Assembly: GCF_017377795.1 (NCBI RefSeq)
Contig: NZ_JAFRDR010000002.1
Location: 795,223 to 859,222 of the forward strand
Source of the DNA: Williamsia soli
GTDB lineage: Bacteria; Actinomycetota; Actinomycetes; Mycobacteriales; Mycobacteriaceae
Direction of reading: 5' to 3'
Length of the DNA stretch: 64,000 nt
A model generated the notes under the pieces. The model did not search any database and was not told where the DNA came from. It saw nothing but the letters and a program-made list of their open reading frames with translations. Positions within the stretch are counted from its first letter, which is position 1; every line of letters begins with the position of its first letter. The translations under genes were made by a program, and so were the position numbers. Shown piece by piece: positions 8,256-20,800 of this stretch.

Positions 8256-9488
8256 CTAGGCGTTGCCCTTCTTCCAGGTCTCCCACGGGATGTTCCAGTC
8301 GCCGAGTCCATCGGTACCCGACAGCTGCGGGCCGACGGTGTTCTTGACCGTCACGATGTCGCCGCGCAGGGAGTTCTGAACCCACCACAGGGCGTTCTCG
8401 GGGCTTACGTTGAGGCAGCCGTGGCTCGTGTTCTCGCTACCTTGCGCGTAGACCGACCATGGCGCGGAGTGGATGTAGATCCCGCTCCAGGACATCTGGG
8501 TCGCGTAGTCGACGTCGAGCCGGTAGCCGGCCGAAGAGTTGACGGGCACACCGTATGTCGATGAATCCATCACGATGGAGTCGAGACGGTCACCGATGAT
8601 GTAGGTGCCATTGTCGGTGGGCGTCGAGTCCTTGCCCATCGACGTCGGCATGGTCTTGATGACATTGCCGTTCTCGGTGATCGTGATCGTCTTGGTGTTG
8701 TCGTCGGCCGTCGCGATGAGCTCGCGACCGATGGTGAAGTTGGTCTTCAGGTTCTCCTGGCCGAACAGCCCGTCACCGAGATCGATGCCGTAGGTGTTCA
8801 CAGCCACGTTCACCTTGGTGCCGGGCTTCCAGTAGTTCTCCGGCCGCCAGCGCAGCTCCGTGTCACTGAGCCAGTAAAAAGCACCCTCGGTGGGCGGATC
8901 GGTCGTGATCGTGATCGCGTCCTGTGCGGCCTTACGGTTCGGGATCGACTCGTCGAAACGAATCGAGACCGGCATGCCGACACCGACGGTCGAGTTGTTC
9001 TCCGGCAGCAGGTAGGCCTGCGTGAGGTTGTTGGGCGAGCTCGTGGTGAACGTGGTTGTCGACTGGGTGCTGCCTCCGATGCCCTTGGCGTCGGCCACGA
9101 GCGTGTACTTCTTGTTGTAACCGAAGGAGCCGGCCGGCACAGTCCAGGTCTTCTTGTCCTCCGAGAGGGTTCCCTGGACCGGGGTTCCGCCGGCATTGGT
9201 GATCGTGACGTCCGTCAGGCGAGCGTCTTTCGCAGTGACCTTGACCGGTGCTCCGGGCGCGAACCCGACGTCGCCGTCCACGACCGGCTTGTCTGCGAAC
9301 CCGGTGACCTCGACTGCGGGCTGCAGGAGATCATCGAACGGTGTCGTGCTGACCACCTGATCGCTGTACTTCGGCGGAGTCGGGTCCGTCGAACACGCTG
9401 ACATGACACCCGCGAGTGTCACGAGGAAAATCACCAGGACAGCGGGCTTGCCAACCCTGCTGCCCATGGAGGCCTGCCGGAACCCCAT
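8256..9488 (-). CDS. L,D-transpeptidase lipoprotein (LdtMt2/LppS-type)
   Basis: A protein of 410 residues. It has an N-terminal signal with a lipobox-like VMSAC (Cys32), two Ig-like domains (about 55-150 and 150-260), and a YkuD transpeptidase domain ending the protein. Catalytic SHGCLN lies near residue 356, preceded by the IHSAPW segment and followed by a C-terminal subdomain with DWNIPWETW. This is the layout of M. tuberculosis LdtMt2 (Rv2518c). The enzyme makes 3-3 peptidoglycan cross-links outside the membrane and is a carbapenem target. The ATG at 9488 has a GGAG site 4 nt upstream; an in-frame ATG at 9467 is a second choice. The position between tRNA-His and tRNA-Lys fits the conserved gene order. 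Confidence 0.93.
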   Translation of the reverse strand: MGFRQASMGSRVGKPAVLVIFLVTLAGVMSACSTDPTPPKYSDQVVSTTPFDDLLQPAVEVTGFADKPVVDGDVGFAPGAPVKVTAKDARLTDVTITNAGGTPVQGTLSEDKKTWTVPAGSFGYNKKYTLVADAKGIGGSTQSTTTFTTSSPNNLTQAYLLPENNSTVGVGMPVSIRFDESIPNRKAAQDAITITTDPPTEGAFYWLSDTELRWRPENYWKPGTKVNVAVNTYGIDLGDGLFGQENLKTNFTIGRELIATADDNTKTITITENGNVIKTMPTSMGKDSTPTDNGTYIIGDRLDSIVMDSSTYGVPVNSSAGYRLDVDYATQMSWSGIYIHSAPWSVYAQGSENTSHGCLNVSPENALWWVQNSLRGDIVTVKNTVGPQLSGTDGLGDWNIPWETWKKGNA

Positions 9489-9673
9489 CTCACTCCAAAC
9501 ATCTGCCTAAGGCCCGACCACGCGGGCAAGAAACCATCTGCGCGAGAGTCTACGTGCAAAGCAGGACAACCGGGAACCGCGAAACACCGCAAAAGCCCTG
9601 GTTTACGGCGCGCGCGCCACGCGATTTTCATTTCTCGGGTCCGGCCTGCTACCGTTCCAACTCGAAAGAACGA

Positions 9674-9746
<73 letters not shown>

Positions 9747-9755
9747 CAACGAAGG

Positions 9756-9788
9756 AAATCCCCGGAGCATGCTCCGGGGATTTTTCCT
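9756..9788 (+). terminator. Terminator of tRNA-Lys
   Basis: A perfect self-complementary hairpin AAATCCCCGGAGC/GCTCCGGGGATTT followed by a T-run, a strong intrinsic terminator starting 10 bp after the tRNA. Confidence 0.9.
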
Positions 9789-9864
9789 TTGTGCCGAGCA
9801 TTTCATCCATTCGGATGACGACACCAGCTGCTGCGCACGCGGATTCACCCGTTCACACAACTGA

Positions 9865-9896
9865 GAATGGGGGCCGCGACGTCGCGACCCCCATTC
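9865..9896 (-). terminator. Hairpin after the DUF3618 gene
   Basis: GAATGGGGGCCGCGAC pairs with GTCGCGACCCCCATTC with a single mismatch and almost no loop. It lies 16 bp beyond the stop codon of the minus-strand gene and probably ends its transcription. Confidence 0.6.
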
Positions 9897-9911
9897 GACG
9901 AACTCTTCTGA

Positions 9912-10133
9912 TCAGCTCGCGATCTTCTTGATGACGACTGCCAGCACGACGACACCGACTGCGATGAGCGATCCCGCGACCGCAGGCTTGCGCAGTGTTG
10001 TCAGCGCCGTGGACTTGGCATCCTCGGCCAGCCGCGCAGGGCTGGCCCGGGTGGCCAGGGCGTCGAGGGTGCCGGCGAGTTCGTCGCGGGCCCGCTCGAT
10101 GTCGCGTTCGATTCCGTCGGTGTCGCGTCCCAC
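9912..10133 (-). CDS. Small DUF3618 membrane protein (Rv2520c-like)
   Basis: A 73-residue protein. A charged N-terminal half, DTDGIERDIERARDELAGTLDAL, is characteristic of DUF3618. One C-terminal membrane helix (PAVAGSLIAVGVVVLAVVI) ends in KKIAS. The N-terminus probably faces the cytoplasm. The function is unknown; the same small gene sits next to bcp in M. tuberculosis. A GGAGG ribosome site precedes the GTG start, and the gene diverges from bcp. Confidence 0.85.
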   Translation of the reverse strand: MGRDTDGIERDIERARDELAGTLDALATRASPARLAEDAKSTALTTLRKPAVAGSLIAVGVVVLAVVIKKIAS

Positions 10134-10259
10134 AGGTCCTCCATCTAGTGCTGCGCCGCCTCGCCGGTGGCCAGGTGCGTGTTCGGCCGGTCAGTATCGG
10201 CTCTACGGTAGTTCACCACGGCGATCGGCAGTGCTCCGCCACACGTTTGCCCACTCCGC

Positions 10260-10265
10260 TAGCCT
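10260..10265 (+). promoter_or_regulatory. -10 box of bcp, leaderless layout
   Basis: TAGCCT, 7 nt, then the ATG at 10273. Confidence 0.5.
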
Positions 10266-10272
10266 GAAGACG

Positions 10273-10746
10273 ATGACTGAGAACACACGACTCGCGGTAG
10301 GCGACAACGCCCCAGGCTTCTCCCTCCCCGACGCCGACGGCAACACCGTCTCGCTGGATGATTTCCGCGGACGGCAGGTGATCGTCTACTTCTATCCCGC
10401 GGCCAGTACCCCGGGGTGCACAAAGCAGGCGTGCGATTTCCGCGACAACCTCGCCGAGCTCGGCGGCGAGGGCATCGATGTCGTGGGGATCTCGCCCGAC
10501 AAGCCGGCGAAGCTCGCCAAGTTCCGTGATGCGGAAGAGCTGACGTTCCCGCTGTTGTCCGACGTCGACAAGTCCGTGCTGACCGCGTGGGGTGCTTTCG
10601 GGGAGAAGAAGATGTACGGCAAGACAGTCACCGGGGTCATTCGGTCGACGTTCTTGGTCGATGCCGACGGCACGATCGCACTCGCCCAGTACAACGTGCG
10701 GGCAACAGGCCACGTGGCGAAACTCCGCCGCGACCTCGCCGTCTGA
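10273..10746 (+). CDS. bcp: Peroxiredoxin, bacterioferritin comigratory protein (PrxQ type)
   Basis: A 157-residue thioredoxin-fold peroxidase that reduces H2O2 and organic hydroperoxides. The segment YFYPAASTPGCTKQACDFRD contains the peroxidatic Cys in TPGC and the resolving Cys five residues on, as in PrxQ. The usual catalytic Arg lies in GVIRSTFLVD. The length is normal. The tag KMYGK before GVIRS is typical of the family. The cytosolic electron donor would be thioredoxin. It sits between the DUF3618 gene and a TetR gene and corresponds to Rv2521. Confidence 0.93.
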   Translation: MTENTRLAVGDNAPGFSLPDADGNTVSLDDFRGRQVIVYFYPAASTPGCTKQACDFRDNLAELGGEGIDVVGISPDKPAKLAKFRDAEELTFPLLSDVDKSVLTAWGAFGEKKMYGKTVTGVIRSTFLVDADGTIALAQYNVRATGHVAKLRRDLAV

Positions 10747-10766
10747 TCGGAAAGCGTGCGACCCCC

Positions 10767-11456
10767 ATGGCACAGGTGCAGTCCGAACCCGGTACCGGGA
10801 CTCGCGATGCCCTGAGGCCGGGGGCGTCACGGCTGCTCAGTTCAGAGCCGTTGGTACCCCGGAAACGGCCGACCCAGCAGCGCAGCCAATTGCGTTTCGA
10901 CGCGATGCTGGCGGCGGCGCGCGATCTGCTGATCGAGGTCGGATTCGAGTCACTCACCTGCGAGCACATCGCACAGCGCGCCGACGTCCCCATCGGCACG
11001 CTCTACCAGTACTTCGCCAACAAATACGTGGTGGTCTGCGAACTCGATCGCCAGGACGCCACCGGCGTGCAGAGTGAACTGGCGACCTTCGCGGCGGAGG
11101 TCCCATCGCTCGACTGGCCACGCCTGCTCGAGAAGTTCATCGATCACCTGGCCCAGTTGTGGCACGACGATCCGTCGAGGCGCGCGGTGTGGCTCGCAGT
11201 GCAGTCGACCCCGGCGACCCGCGCGACCGCCACGGTGCACGAAAGGGCGCTGGCTGCATTGGTCGCTCGGATCATCGCCCCGTTGACGCCCGAGCGCAGC
11301 CGCCGGGCGCTGATGTCCGAACTGCTGGTCCACACGGCGTACTCACTACTGAGCTTCTCGGTGCAGGAAGGTCAGAACCACACCGACACGGTCGCCGAGC
11401 TCAAGCTCATGCTCGGTCGCTACATGATGCTCGAGGACCCCGAGAACAGTCGCTGA
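10767..11456 (+). CDS. TetR family transcriptional regulator
   Basis: A protein of 229 residues with an extended N-terminal tail of about 35. A TetR helix-turn-helix follows (LLIEVGFESLTCEHIAQRADVPIGTLYQYFANKYVV, about 55-90), then an all-helical ligand domain. It is 20 bp downstream of bcp and convergent with acpS-fas. Its sequence does not look like the mycobacterial fas activator FasR, so control of fas is only a positional possibility. The ligand is unknown. There is no clear ribosome site before ATG 10767, so translation may be coupled to bcp or the start may lie further in. Confidence 0.85.
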   Translation: MAQVQSEPGTGTRDALRPGASRLLSSEPLVPRKRPTQQRSQLRFDAMLAAARDLLIEVGFESLTCEHIAQRADVPIGTLYQYFANKYVVVCELDRQDATGVQSELATFAAEVPSLDWPRLLEKFIDHLAQLWHDDPSRRAVWLAVQSTPATRATATVHERALAALVARIIAPLTPERSRRALMSELLVHTAYSLLSFSVQEGQNHTDTVAELKLMLGRYMMLEDPENSR

Positions 11457-11460
11457 CTTC

Positions 11461-11865
11461 TCAGCTCTCCGGCGGCGCTTCCTCGATGATCGCGACCGCT
11501 CCGGCCATGTCACCGTCGTGGGTCAGGGACACGTGGACGACCGTGCCCTGCAGCAGGTCTCCGATCTCGCCGCCGAGCCTGATGGCCGGCCGGCCCCACG
11601 TATCGGTCACCACCTCGATGTCGCCGTGACGAATCAAGGGCAGCAACGGTTTACGCGCGAACCGGCTGACCGACCATGCCTTGATGACCGCTTCCTTTGC
11701 CGCCCACCGGGCGGCCAGATGCCTCGCCTCGCTGCCGGTGCCGGACGCGGCGTCGCGCCGCTCCCCCACCGTGAACCGGTCCGCGAATGTGGTGCCCGGT
11801 TGCTTCAACTGCTCGGCGAAGCCGGGGATCGACACGAGGTCGATCCCCACTCCGATTACCGTCAT
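11461..11865 (-). CDS. acpS: Holo-[acyl-carrier-protein] synthase
   Basis: A 134-residue group I phosphopantetheinyl transferase. It moves 4'-phosphopantetheine from CoA to the carrier-protein serine of the fatty acid synthase. The motifs are GVGIDLVSI at the N-terminus (Mg2+-binding Asp), FTVGERRDA, and RWAAKEAVIKA with the Mg2+-binding Glu and catalytic Lys. It follows fas with a 34-bp gap on the same strand, the fas-acpS operon arrangement known from mycobacteria, so enzyme and activating transferase are made together. Confidence 0.94.
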   Translation of the reverse strand: MTVIGVGIDLVSIPGFAEQLKQPGTTFADRFTVGERRDAASGTGSEARHLAARWAAKEAVIKAWSVSRFARKPLLPLIRHGDIEVVTDTWGRPAIRLGGEIGDLLQGTVVHVSLTHDGDMAGAVAIIEEAPPES

Positions 11866-11899
11866 GCGTCAGACGTTCCCATATTTGGCCGGCAGACGC

Positions 11900-14800
11900 T
11901 CATTCGCCGGCGCCGTAATGGCCCGTCACCGACAACCGTGCGTCACCATCGAGCAGCATGGCCGCTTCCTGATCGCCCTCGTAGGCGCTGTCGTCGAACC
12001 GGCGGTTCGGCGGCCGCTGATACGCCGGCTTGCCGCCGAACATGGCCTCGAGCAGACGTTGCTGTCCCAGTCGTGACCGTTCGGCCGCAGCCGCCCGGTA
12101 CTGCTCACGTTGCGCCGGATCCAGGGCTGCGACAAAGGCTTCCGGATGGACCACCGCGATGAGACCGGATACGTGCCCGAACCCGAGGCTGGTCAGCAGA
12201 CCGGCCTTGAGCGCGAACCGCTGTCCGAAACGCAACGGGGCGGTCGGCCAGACGAGGTGCTTGTATTCCTCCATCGCCTCGTCGACACAGTCCAGGCTGC
12301 GGTTCGGCGGGATGACCCCGTCGCGCAGAACCTGGCACAGCCCGATGAGCTGGAAGGCCGCGGCACCGCCCTTGGCGTGCCCGGTGAGCGACTTTTGTGA
12401 CACCACGAACAGCGGCGCACCTTCGCTGCGACCGAGAGCCTCGGCAAGGCGCTCATGCAGATTTGCCTCGTTGGGATCGTTCGCCTTCGTGGAGGTGTCG
12501 TGCTTGGACACCAACGCCACATCGTCAGGGCTCACACCCAGTTGACGCAGCGACTTGGCGAAGCCGGAATCCTTCTGTCCGCGAGCCGCTCCCAGAGCAC
12601 CGATACCGGGCGCCGGGATGGAGGTGTGGACACCGTCACCGAAGCTCTGCGCCCAGCCGACCACACCGAGCACGGGCAGACCCATCTCGGCCGCGACATC
12701 ACCTCGGGCGAGCAGGATCGTGCCACCGCCCTGCGATTCGACGAAGCCGCCGCGACGGCGATCGTTGGCGCGGGAGAAGCGGCGGGCGTCGATACCCTGT
12801 GCTTCCATCTTCGCGGACTCCGCGGTGGCGGACATGTCACCGAATCCGACAATGCCCTCGATGCCGAGATCGTCGAAGCCGCCCGCCACCGCGAACAAGG
12901 CCTTGCCCAGCTTGATCTTGTCGACGCCCTCTTCCACCGACACGGCGGCGGTGGCGCAGGCGGCGACCGGGTGGATCATTGCACCGTAGCTGCCGATGTA
13001 CGACTGGACGACATGAGCCGCAACGACGTTCGGCAATGCCTCTTGCAGGATGTCGTTCGCCTTCGCCTCGCCGGTGAAGGTGTCGAGGTAGAGCGAGCGC
13101 ATGGACGTCATGCCGCCCATACCGGTTCCCTGAGTGTTGGCAACCAGTCCGGGGTGCACCCAGCGCATCAGTTCCGACGGCTCGAAGCCCGAGGCCAGGA
13201 ACGCGTCCACGGTGGCGATCAGGTTCCACAACGCGACCCGATCCACAGACTCGGCCATGTCGGCCGACACGCCCCAGCGGGTGGGATCGAAGCCGGTCGG
13301 GATCTGACCACCGACGGTGCGCGTCAGGTTGAACCGGCGCGGGACGCGAATCTCGGTGCCCGCCAGGCGGGTCACCTGCCACTCGCCGCTCTCGGCGTCG
13401 ACCTTGATCTTCGTCTTGTCGGGGCTCGACGACTGGAACGCCCTGGCCTCGGTCTCCGACGACACCGTGAAGGTGAGGTCGTCGTCGAGGAACACCGAGG
13501 TGAGCAGCGGCGAGGTGTTGTCGATCATGTCGCCGTCATCTGCGTACTTCCGGATGCCGCAACGCTCGACGACCGCATCGTGATAGCGATCGGCGATGTC
13601 CGCCTCGGCCACCGGTTCCGACGTCTCAGCGTCGTACCAGCCCGGCTTCGGAGTGGACTCCCAGACGATGAGCCCGGTGCTCCACGCCAATTCGAGGACA
13701 CCGGCCGCCGACAGTTCGTCCTCGACCTCCATCTCGAATCGGGTACGCGAGCTGCCGTACGGGCCGAGCTCGCCGGCACCGACGATGACGACCAGGTCTT
13801 CCGGCCGGGCATCGATCTCGCCCCAGGTCGGAGTAGTCGACTCAGGCGCGCGGGCCGGTGCGGGCAGAGCTGCCAGCGTCGGCTCGTCGTCGGTGTCGTC
13901 GTCCTCCGTGCTTGCGACCGCATCGGCCTGGGCCCGCGCCAGTGCCTTCATGTCGAGAGTGGCGTCCGCGAGCCCACCGGTCAGATCCAGCTGGATCGGC
14001 TCGGTGCGCGCCTGCTGACGGCTGTCCGGGGTGACGGCCTTGAGCAACTCGGTCGCCATATCGCCCGTCGACCAGGTCTTGACACCCGCGGCCTCGACCG
14101 CTTCGACCAATCCGTCGTTGCCGCCCATCAGTCCGGTGCCCGTGACCCAGCCGATGAGGGCATGCGCCAGAGTCACCTTCGAGTTCCAGGAATCCTCAGC
14201 GCTCCAACGCTTCACGAGCGCGTCGAGAGCCGCCTTGGCCTCGCCGTAGGCGCCGTCTCCACCGAACATTCCGCGGTTCGGTGAACCCGGGAGCACCACG
14301 TGCAGTCGCGCCGCGAGATGGTGATCGGCCGCGATGTCGCCGAGACCGGCTGTCAGCCGCTCCACCGACCACAGGAGCACCTTCATCTCCAGTTCGGCGC
14401 GAGCGCCGGCGTCGGTGAGGTCACCGGCAACCCGCGGCGCGGCGAACGGGAACAGCAGGGTCGGTTTGAGAGCCGGCTTGACGACTCCGGTCTTGCCACC
14501 GAGGTTCTCGGTCTGCTCGCTACCGATCCACTCGATCAGCTCGTCGACATCGGTGTAGGACGACAGGTTCGCCGGGACGACCCAGAGCGCCGCGTCGCCG
14601 CGAGCACTGCGTCGGTACAGCGCCTTGAAGAACGCCAGCCGTGTGTCATCGAGTCGCGAGGTGGTGGCCACCACTGTCGCCCCGCCTGCCAGCAACTGCT
14701 CGACCACCGCGGCGGCGATCGAACCCTTGCTCGCGCCGGTCACGACAGCAATGTCCTCGGCATAGGTCGCGGGCTGCGGATCCTGTGCGGCATGGGCGAT

Positions 14801-17800
14801 CTGGGCGTAGACCCGGGCATGCACCCGGTGTCCGTTCGCCAGAGCTTTGCCCTGCCACCATGAAGCCTGGTGGCACACCGTCTCGCCGGCGCCGATGAAG
14901 CGCGCGCTGATGTCGTAGAAATCGTTGTCCACGACGTGCTCGTCCTCGAGCCAGACCCGCGCGAGATCCTCGCGGGCACTGGCCCACCGGTCGTCGATCA
15001 GCACCGCCCGGCGCTCGTCGAATGCCGGTGCGACGACCCTGAGCCAATCCGAACCGAGTTCGGCGCTGACGCGTTCGAGGACGGCGGTGTTGTCTTCGGC
15101 CGGGGCGCCGACTTCCTGCTCGTCGGCCAGACCCAGCTTGGTCAGGATCGTCTGTGCAGCGGAGGCCAGGGCGCCCGAGCGACCGATGAACTGCTCTGTC
15201 AACTCTCCGAGGGCCGCGGCGTCGACGGTGCCGCCACCGCCGCCTCCCCCGACCGCCGGCTTCGACACCGAGATGCCCTTGTTGGAACCGACCTTCGAGA
15301 CCGCAGCGTCGATCAACGCGTCGATCGCGTCGGTGTTGGCCGGGGCAGCGGAGATCAGATCGCCCAGGTCGCCGCCGCGAACACTCACGCCGTCGCGGCT
15401 GCCGAGGGCGACCGCGAGGCTGGTGTGCAGCGCCCAGCCGGGACCGAGCTGCCAGACCGAGGTGACCCGGTCCTCGATGTACGACGCCCGCTTGTTGATC
15501 GGTCCGAAGACCTTGCGGATCTGGTCGCCGATCGCATCGGTCAGCACCGAGCCGAACGGCTTGTAGCCGCGGGCGAGTGCGTTCACGGTCGACGCGAGCG
15601 CAGGCATCTCGGCCTCCGCGGCGCCGTCGATGGCGCCGAGACCCAATTCGCCGCCGATGTCGAGCAGCAGCTGATTGCGCCGCGACGACACGCCGTCGCA
15701 CAGTGCCTCGATCGTGTCGGCCGTTCCGATCTGATCGATGCGGATCTTGGTCCACAGCGCGATCACCGCGTCCACCGCGTCGGCCGGGGTGAAGGAGATG
15801 TCATCGGGACGTGGACCCGAATCGACAGGCGCAGCGACCGGAGCCGGTGCAGCGGTGGCGGTTTCGGTGGCCGGGGAGGCCTCTGCCGCTGGGGCCTCGC
15901 CGGTCGCCTCGTCCTCGTCCACATCGGGCGCGGTGTCCTTGGCCAGGATGACGTCGGAATCGCGCTCGATGTTGAGGACCTGCACAGCGGACTGCGCGTA
16001 GTCGTCGAGCTTGAGGGTGTTACCCGCCAGACCGCTGAGCGTCGGAGCCGACTTGACGCCGACCTCCACGAAACGTTCGATGCCCGCGCCGCCGCGTTCG
16101 GCGGGCGTGAACAGCAGGTCCTGCGTCTCGATCCAGCGAACCGGGCTGGCGAACTGCCAGGCCAGCAGCTCGACCAGGATCACCCTGGTCAGCTCACCGG
16201 GCTTGGCGCTCCACGCATCCCAATCGGCGAGCACCTCGTTCAGCGGATCGGACGGTACGAGATCGGCGATCTCCTGGACGAAATCACGGCCGAGGTTGAA
16301 CATCCGGGGCACCAGGTTGGGAACGTAACGTCCCACCAGGATCTCGGGGTCGATGTGCTCGGGAAGCAGGTCCTGTAGACGGGTGCGGAAATCAGGCACT
16401 CCGGCGCGCAGCACCGTGGAGTGGAACGGCACGTCGATGCCGGGCACCACGATGAACGAGCGTTTGCCGCCCGTCTTCGCCCGCAAGATCTCGATCTCGG
16501 CCTCGAGGGCTTCGAGACCCTTGACCGTGCCGGCGATCGCGTACTGCGAGCCCAGCAGGTTCAGGTTGACGACCTCGACGAACTCACCGGTCCGCTCGCC
16601 GATTCCGGCGACGAAATCAGTGACGTCCTCATCGGCCAGACCGAACTGGCTCGGCCGAATGGCAGCCATCTGGTAATCGCTGCGACCCTTGGCATCTCGC
16701 GGCACCAGGTGATGCATGGCCTCACCGCGCTGGAACACGACCTCGAGAACGGCCTCCAGCGGGAGAACCCCCGCACACGCGGCCAGCGCGTTGTACTCGC
16801 CCACCGAGTGTCCACAGGTGATCGCACCTTCGACGAAGGCCCCGGATTCCTTGAGCTCCGCGATCTGCGCGACGCCCAGGGTCGCCATCGCGACCTGGGT
16901 GAACTGGGTGAGGAACAGGACGCCGTCCGGGTGCTGGTAGGTGGTACCCCCGGCCGACAGCGTGGTCGGATTGTCCCGCACCACGGCCAGGATCGAGAAG
17001 CCCAGTGCATCGCGGGTGTGCTTGTCCGCTCGATCCCAGATCTTGCGGGCGGCCTTCGAGCGCGAGCGGGCGTCGAGACCCATGCCCTTGCTCTGGATGC
17101 CCTGGCCGGGGAAGGCATAGACGGTCTTCGCCGGGGCCAGCAGGCCGGTGGCGTTCATGACCAACAGGTCACCCACCTTGGCGCTGACCTCGATGACGTC
17201 GCGGCCGGCATCCATGCCGACGCGGTCGACGCGGACGATGATCTCGTCTCCCGGACGGACCATCCCCAGGAAGCGGGCGGTCCAGCCGGTCAATGCGCGC
17301 GGCACCGGGACGGGGTTCTTCGCGTCGGTGGCGGTCGCCACGTGCTGCGCGGCCGCCGAGAGCCACATTCCGTGGGCGATGGGACTGCCCAGACCTGCCA
17401 TCTTCGCAGCCGACAGATCGGTGTGAATGGGGTTGTGGTCACCGGAAACCAGTGCGAACCCGTTCATCCGCGACGGCGCCGTGATGGTCGCCTGGCGGAT
17501 CTTCTTACGGGTGGCTTCGCCGGTGCGAGCGCTCAGCGCACCGCCCGCCCGCTTCGGATCGCTCAATTCGCCACTGCCGGTGCGTCCGCGAACCGCGAAT
17601 CGCTCGGTCATGGTGGCGACCTCGCGGTCTCCTTCTGCGATGCTCACATCGACTGTGACGACCCGACCGAGGTCGGTGTCGGTCACATCGGACAACGCGG
17701 CGGTGACGGTGAACTCGGCCTGTGTGCGGGGCAGCTCGGCCAACGTCGTCGCCACGTGATCGAGGTGGACCAGGTCGAGCAGACCTTCCACGACAGGCGC

Positions 17801-20800
17801 GCCATCAGTGGTGGTTGCCGCACCGATCACGCTGAACACAGCGGGCCAGCACAGGCCGACCAGCGTGTCCGGGTTGGCGAAACCGGTGACGCCTTGGGGA
17901 ATCGAGGCACTGAGATGCTCAGGCAGGGTGTAGGCGGTGACGGCCGCGTGGTCGGCGACGAGGTCGGGGTCCCAGGTGGCGGTGCGCGTTGCGCTGCCAT
18001 CGGTCACCTCTGCGAGCGAGCCGCCTGCGGCGACGGCCAGGAGCTGCCGCATGGCACCGGCCGCGGCATCGACGGTCACCGTGGGTGCTCCGCCGTCGAA
18101 GATCGAGTTGTCGACGATCATCGGGATCGAGACCGTGGCCTTGCCGATCGGAACGCTCAGCAGCACACCGTCTTCGGTGCGCTCCAGCACGGCGCCGGTC
18201 GGCTCGTGTTCGCCTCGGTCGGTGGACGGGAACTCCCACGCATCGCGATCCCCCAGCTGCGCAATCGGGTTCGGCACGAGCCGGCCCGACCACTGGACGC
18301 TGAGAGCCTCGATCGCGCTGCCGAGGACACCGTCGACATCAACCAGTCCGGCGCGCAGCCGGGCGCTGATCGCAAAAGGCTCGGAACCGATTCCGTGGAG
18401 ATCGGTGACGACCTGTGCTTCGAAACGGTCGAGCAGTTCGCCCACCGGCTCGTCGACGCGGGTGATGCCGGCAACGGCAACGGGGCCCGGGATGATGCAG
18501 ACCTCGTCGGCGCCATAGCGAGCATCGTGTGCCTGCCACAGCGAGTCGCTGCGCCACCAGCGCCGCACGTCCTTGTCGATGACGGGCACGAAGTTGACGG
18601 GCTTGCCTGGCGTACGGCAGAGCTCGAGGAAGAAGAGCAGGTCGGCCGGGTGCAGCACATCGGTGTCCGCAGCCGGGTACACAGCGACGAGCGCGTCGAT
18701 GGCAGCACCGGGATTGTCGGTGGCCGCGGTGTGCCCGAACAGCGTCGGGATCTGGCCGCGATCGGCAACGTTCAAGCGGGCCTCGGCGCGCTGCAGCATC
18801 TCGATGAAGCGCTGACGCCAGGTGATGTCGACCCAGGTGTCGGGTCCGGTGGCCTCCCCGACGGCGAGCTCGACGTAACGGTCGAGCCACTGGCGGTAGG
18901 TCATCTGCGCCACATCGCCGAAGTGCGGCTTCGCAGTGCCGCTCAGGGCCTCGATGATCTCGTCCCTGCGCTCGGCCACGGCGTCCTCGTCGCCGGCCAC
19001 CTCATCGAGCAGGCGGCCACAACGCGATGCCGCGTTGTCGACCTCGTGGATGTCGGCGCCGAGTTGGCTTCGACCCGAGGCCATTCCGGCGGTGGCGTAG
19101 CCGGCGCCGATCCACTCGTCGCAACCCGGGGTGTTGACGAGCAGTTCCTTGACCGCGGGTGAGGTGGTTGCTTCCTTGGTGGCCATCGCGGCCGTACCCA
19201 CCAGGATGCCGTCGAGCGGCATCAGGGGGTAGTCGTGTGCCGCGGACCAGACGCCGGTGAGGTATTCGCTGGCGCGCTCGGCGGTACCGATGCCGCCGCC
19301 GACGCAGATGACGACGTTGGGCCGCGCCCGCAGCTCGGCGTAGGTCGCCAGTAGCAGCGAATCGAGGTCCTCCCAGGAGTGGTGTCCACCCGCGCGGCCA
19401 CCCTCGATCTGGACGATCACAGGGTAGTGAGGAACCTCGGCGGCGATCCGGATCACCGAACGGATTTGACCGATGGTGCCGGGCTTGAACGAGACGTAGG
19501 GAATCTGCGCCTCGGCGAGCTCGGAGACGAGGGCAACCGCCTCGTCGAGCTCAGGGATTCCTGCCGAGACGATGACACCGTCGATGGGGGCGCCGTTCGC
19601 GCGCGCCTTCTGCACCAGACGCTTGCCACCGATCTGCAGTTTCCACAGGTAAGGGTCGAGGAACAGCGTGTTGAACTGCGCCTGGCGACCGGGCTCGAGC
19701 AGCTCGGTCAGTTTGGCGATGTTGTCGGCGAAGATCGCCTCGGTCACCTGACCACCGCCGGCGAGCTCGGCCCAGTGGCCTGCGTTCGCGGCGGCCGCGA
19801 CGATGGCGGGGTCGACGGTGGTCGGAGTCATGCCGGCGAGCAGCATCGGGGACCGCCCGGTCAACCGGGTGAACGAGGTCTCCACGACCTGGCGTCCGTC
19901 TGGTAGTTCGACGATGCGCGGGCTGTAGCTGCTCCACGGACGCTGGACGTCGGGGATACCGCCGGGGGCGAACAGGTTGCGCTGTCCGCCGCGCTGGCTC
20001 ACCGAGATGAGTCCGACACCCTGGCCGCGAACCACGGGAACGCTGAGACGGGTGGCGACATCGCCGGGGCCCAGGTCGAGGATCCACTTGGCGCCGGCAC
20101 TCACGACGTCGTCGAGTGCGTCCACCCAGTCGACGCGGTCGACGAGCACGGCTGCGGCCAGGCGGCGTGCCGCCACCGGATCGATGTCGCAGGCCTGTGC
20201 CCACTCGGCGACCAGGTCGGCCGCGGCGTCGAGCGCAGGGTGATGGAAGGCGATGGACACCGCGAGGGGGTCGAAGACAGGCGCGAAGGCGGAACCACCG
20301 GTGGTCTTCTTCTTGCGCTCGGCTGCCTCGGCCTCGGCGATGGTCTCGCACTGGGCGACGAACGCGGCGAGGTGGCGGGGAGCGCCCGACAGCACCACTG
20401 AGCGGCGACCGTTGAGGATGGAGAGGACGGGGGCCGACTCGCGGTCGCCGTCGCGCAGCGACCGGGCATAGTCGTCGACCAGTGTCTGGATCCGGGCCGG
20501 GTCGACGTTCGCGATCGACAGCATCGGACTCCCGGCGGCTTCGGCGGTCAAACCGCGCCGACGAGCCACCAATGCGCCTGCGGCGCCGATCAGATGCGCG
20601 ACGGCCAGCAGCGCTCCGTCACCCAGTCCACTCTCGATGGTGGCGGCTTTGATCGCTTCAGTGGCGAGAACGCCCTGCGAGTGTCCGATGGCGGCGACGG
20701 GAGGCATCGCGGCGAGGTCGAGACCCTGCTTGCGCATGGCGCTCACCGCAGCCAACTGGGCGAGCAGGATGCCCGGCACGGAGACGGGGGCGGCAGCCAG

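Noticed and set aside
10767..11456. The TetR gene as the FasR regulator of fas
   Set aside because: Its helix-turn-helix and N-terminus do not resemble what I recall of FasR (Rv3208), and it is convergent to acpS rather than next to the fas promoter. Proximity alone is not enough.
12455..19162. Very long plus-strand open frames (609 and 913 codons) across the fas gene
   Set aside because: They are antisense shadows produced by high GC3 in fas. Their translations are Arg/Gly/His-rich, without domains, and fas on the other strand has complete motifs throughout.
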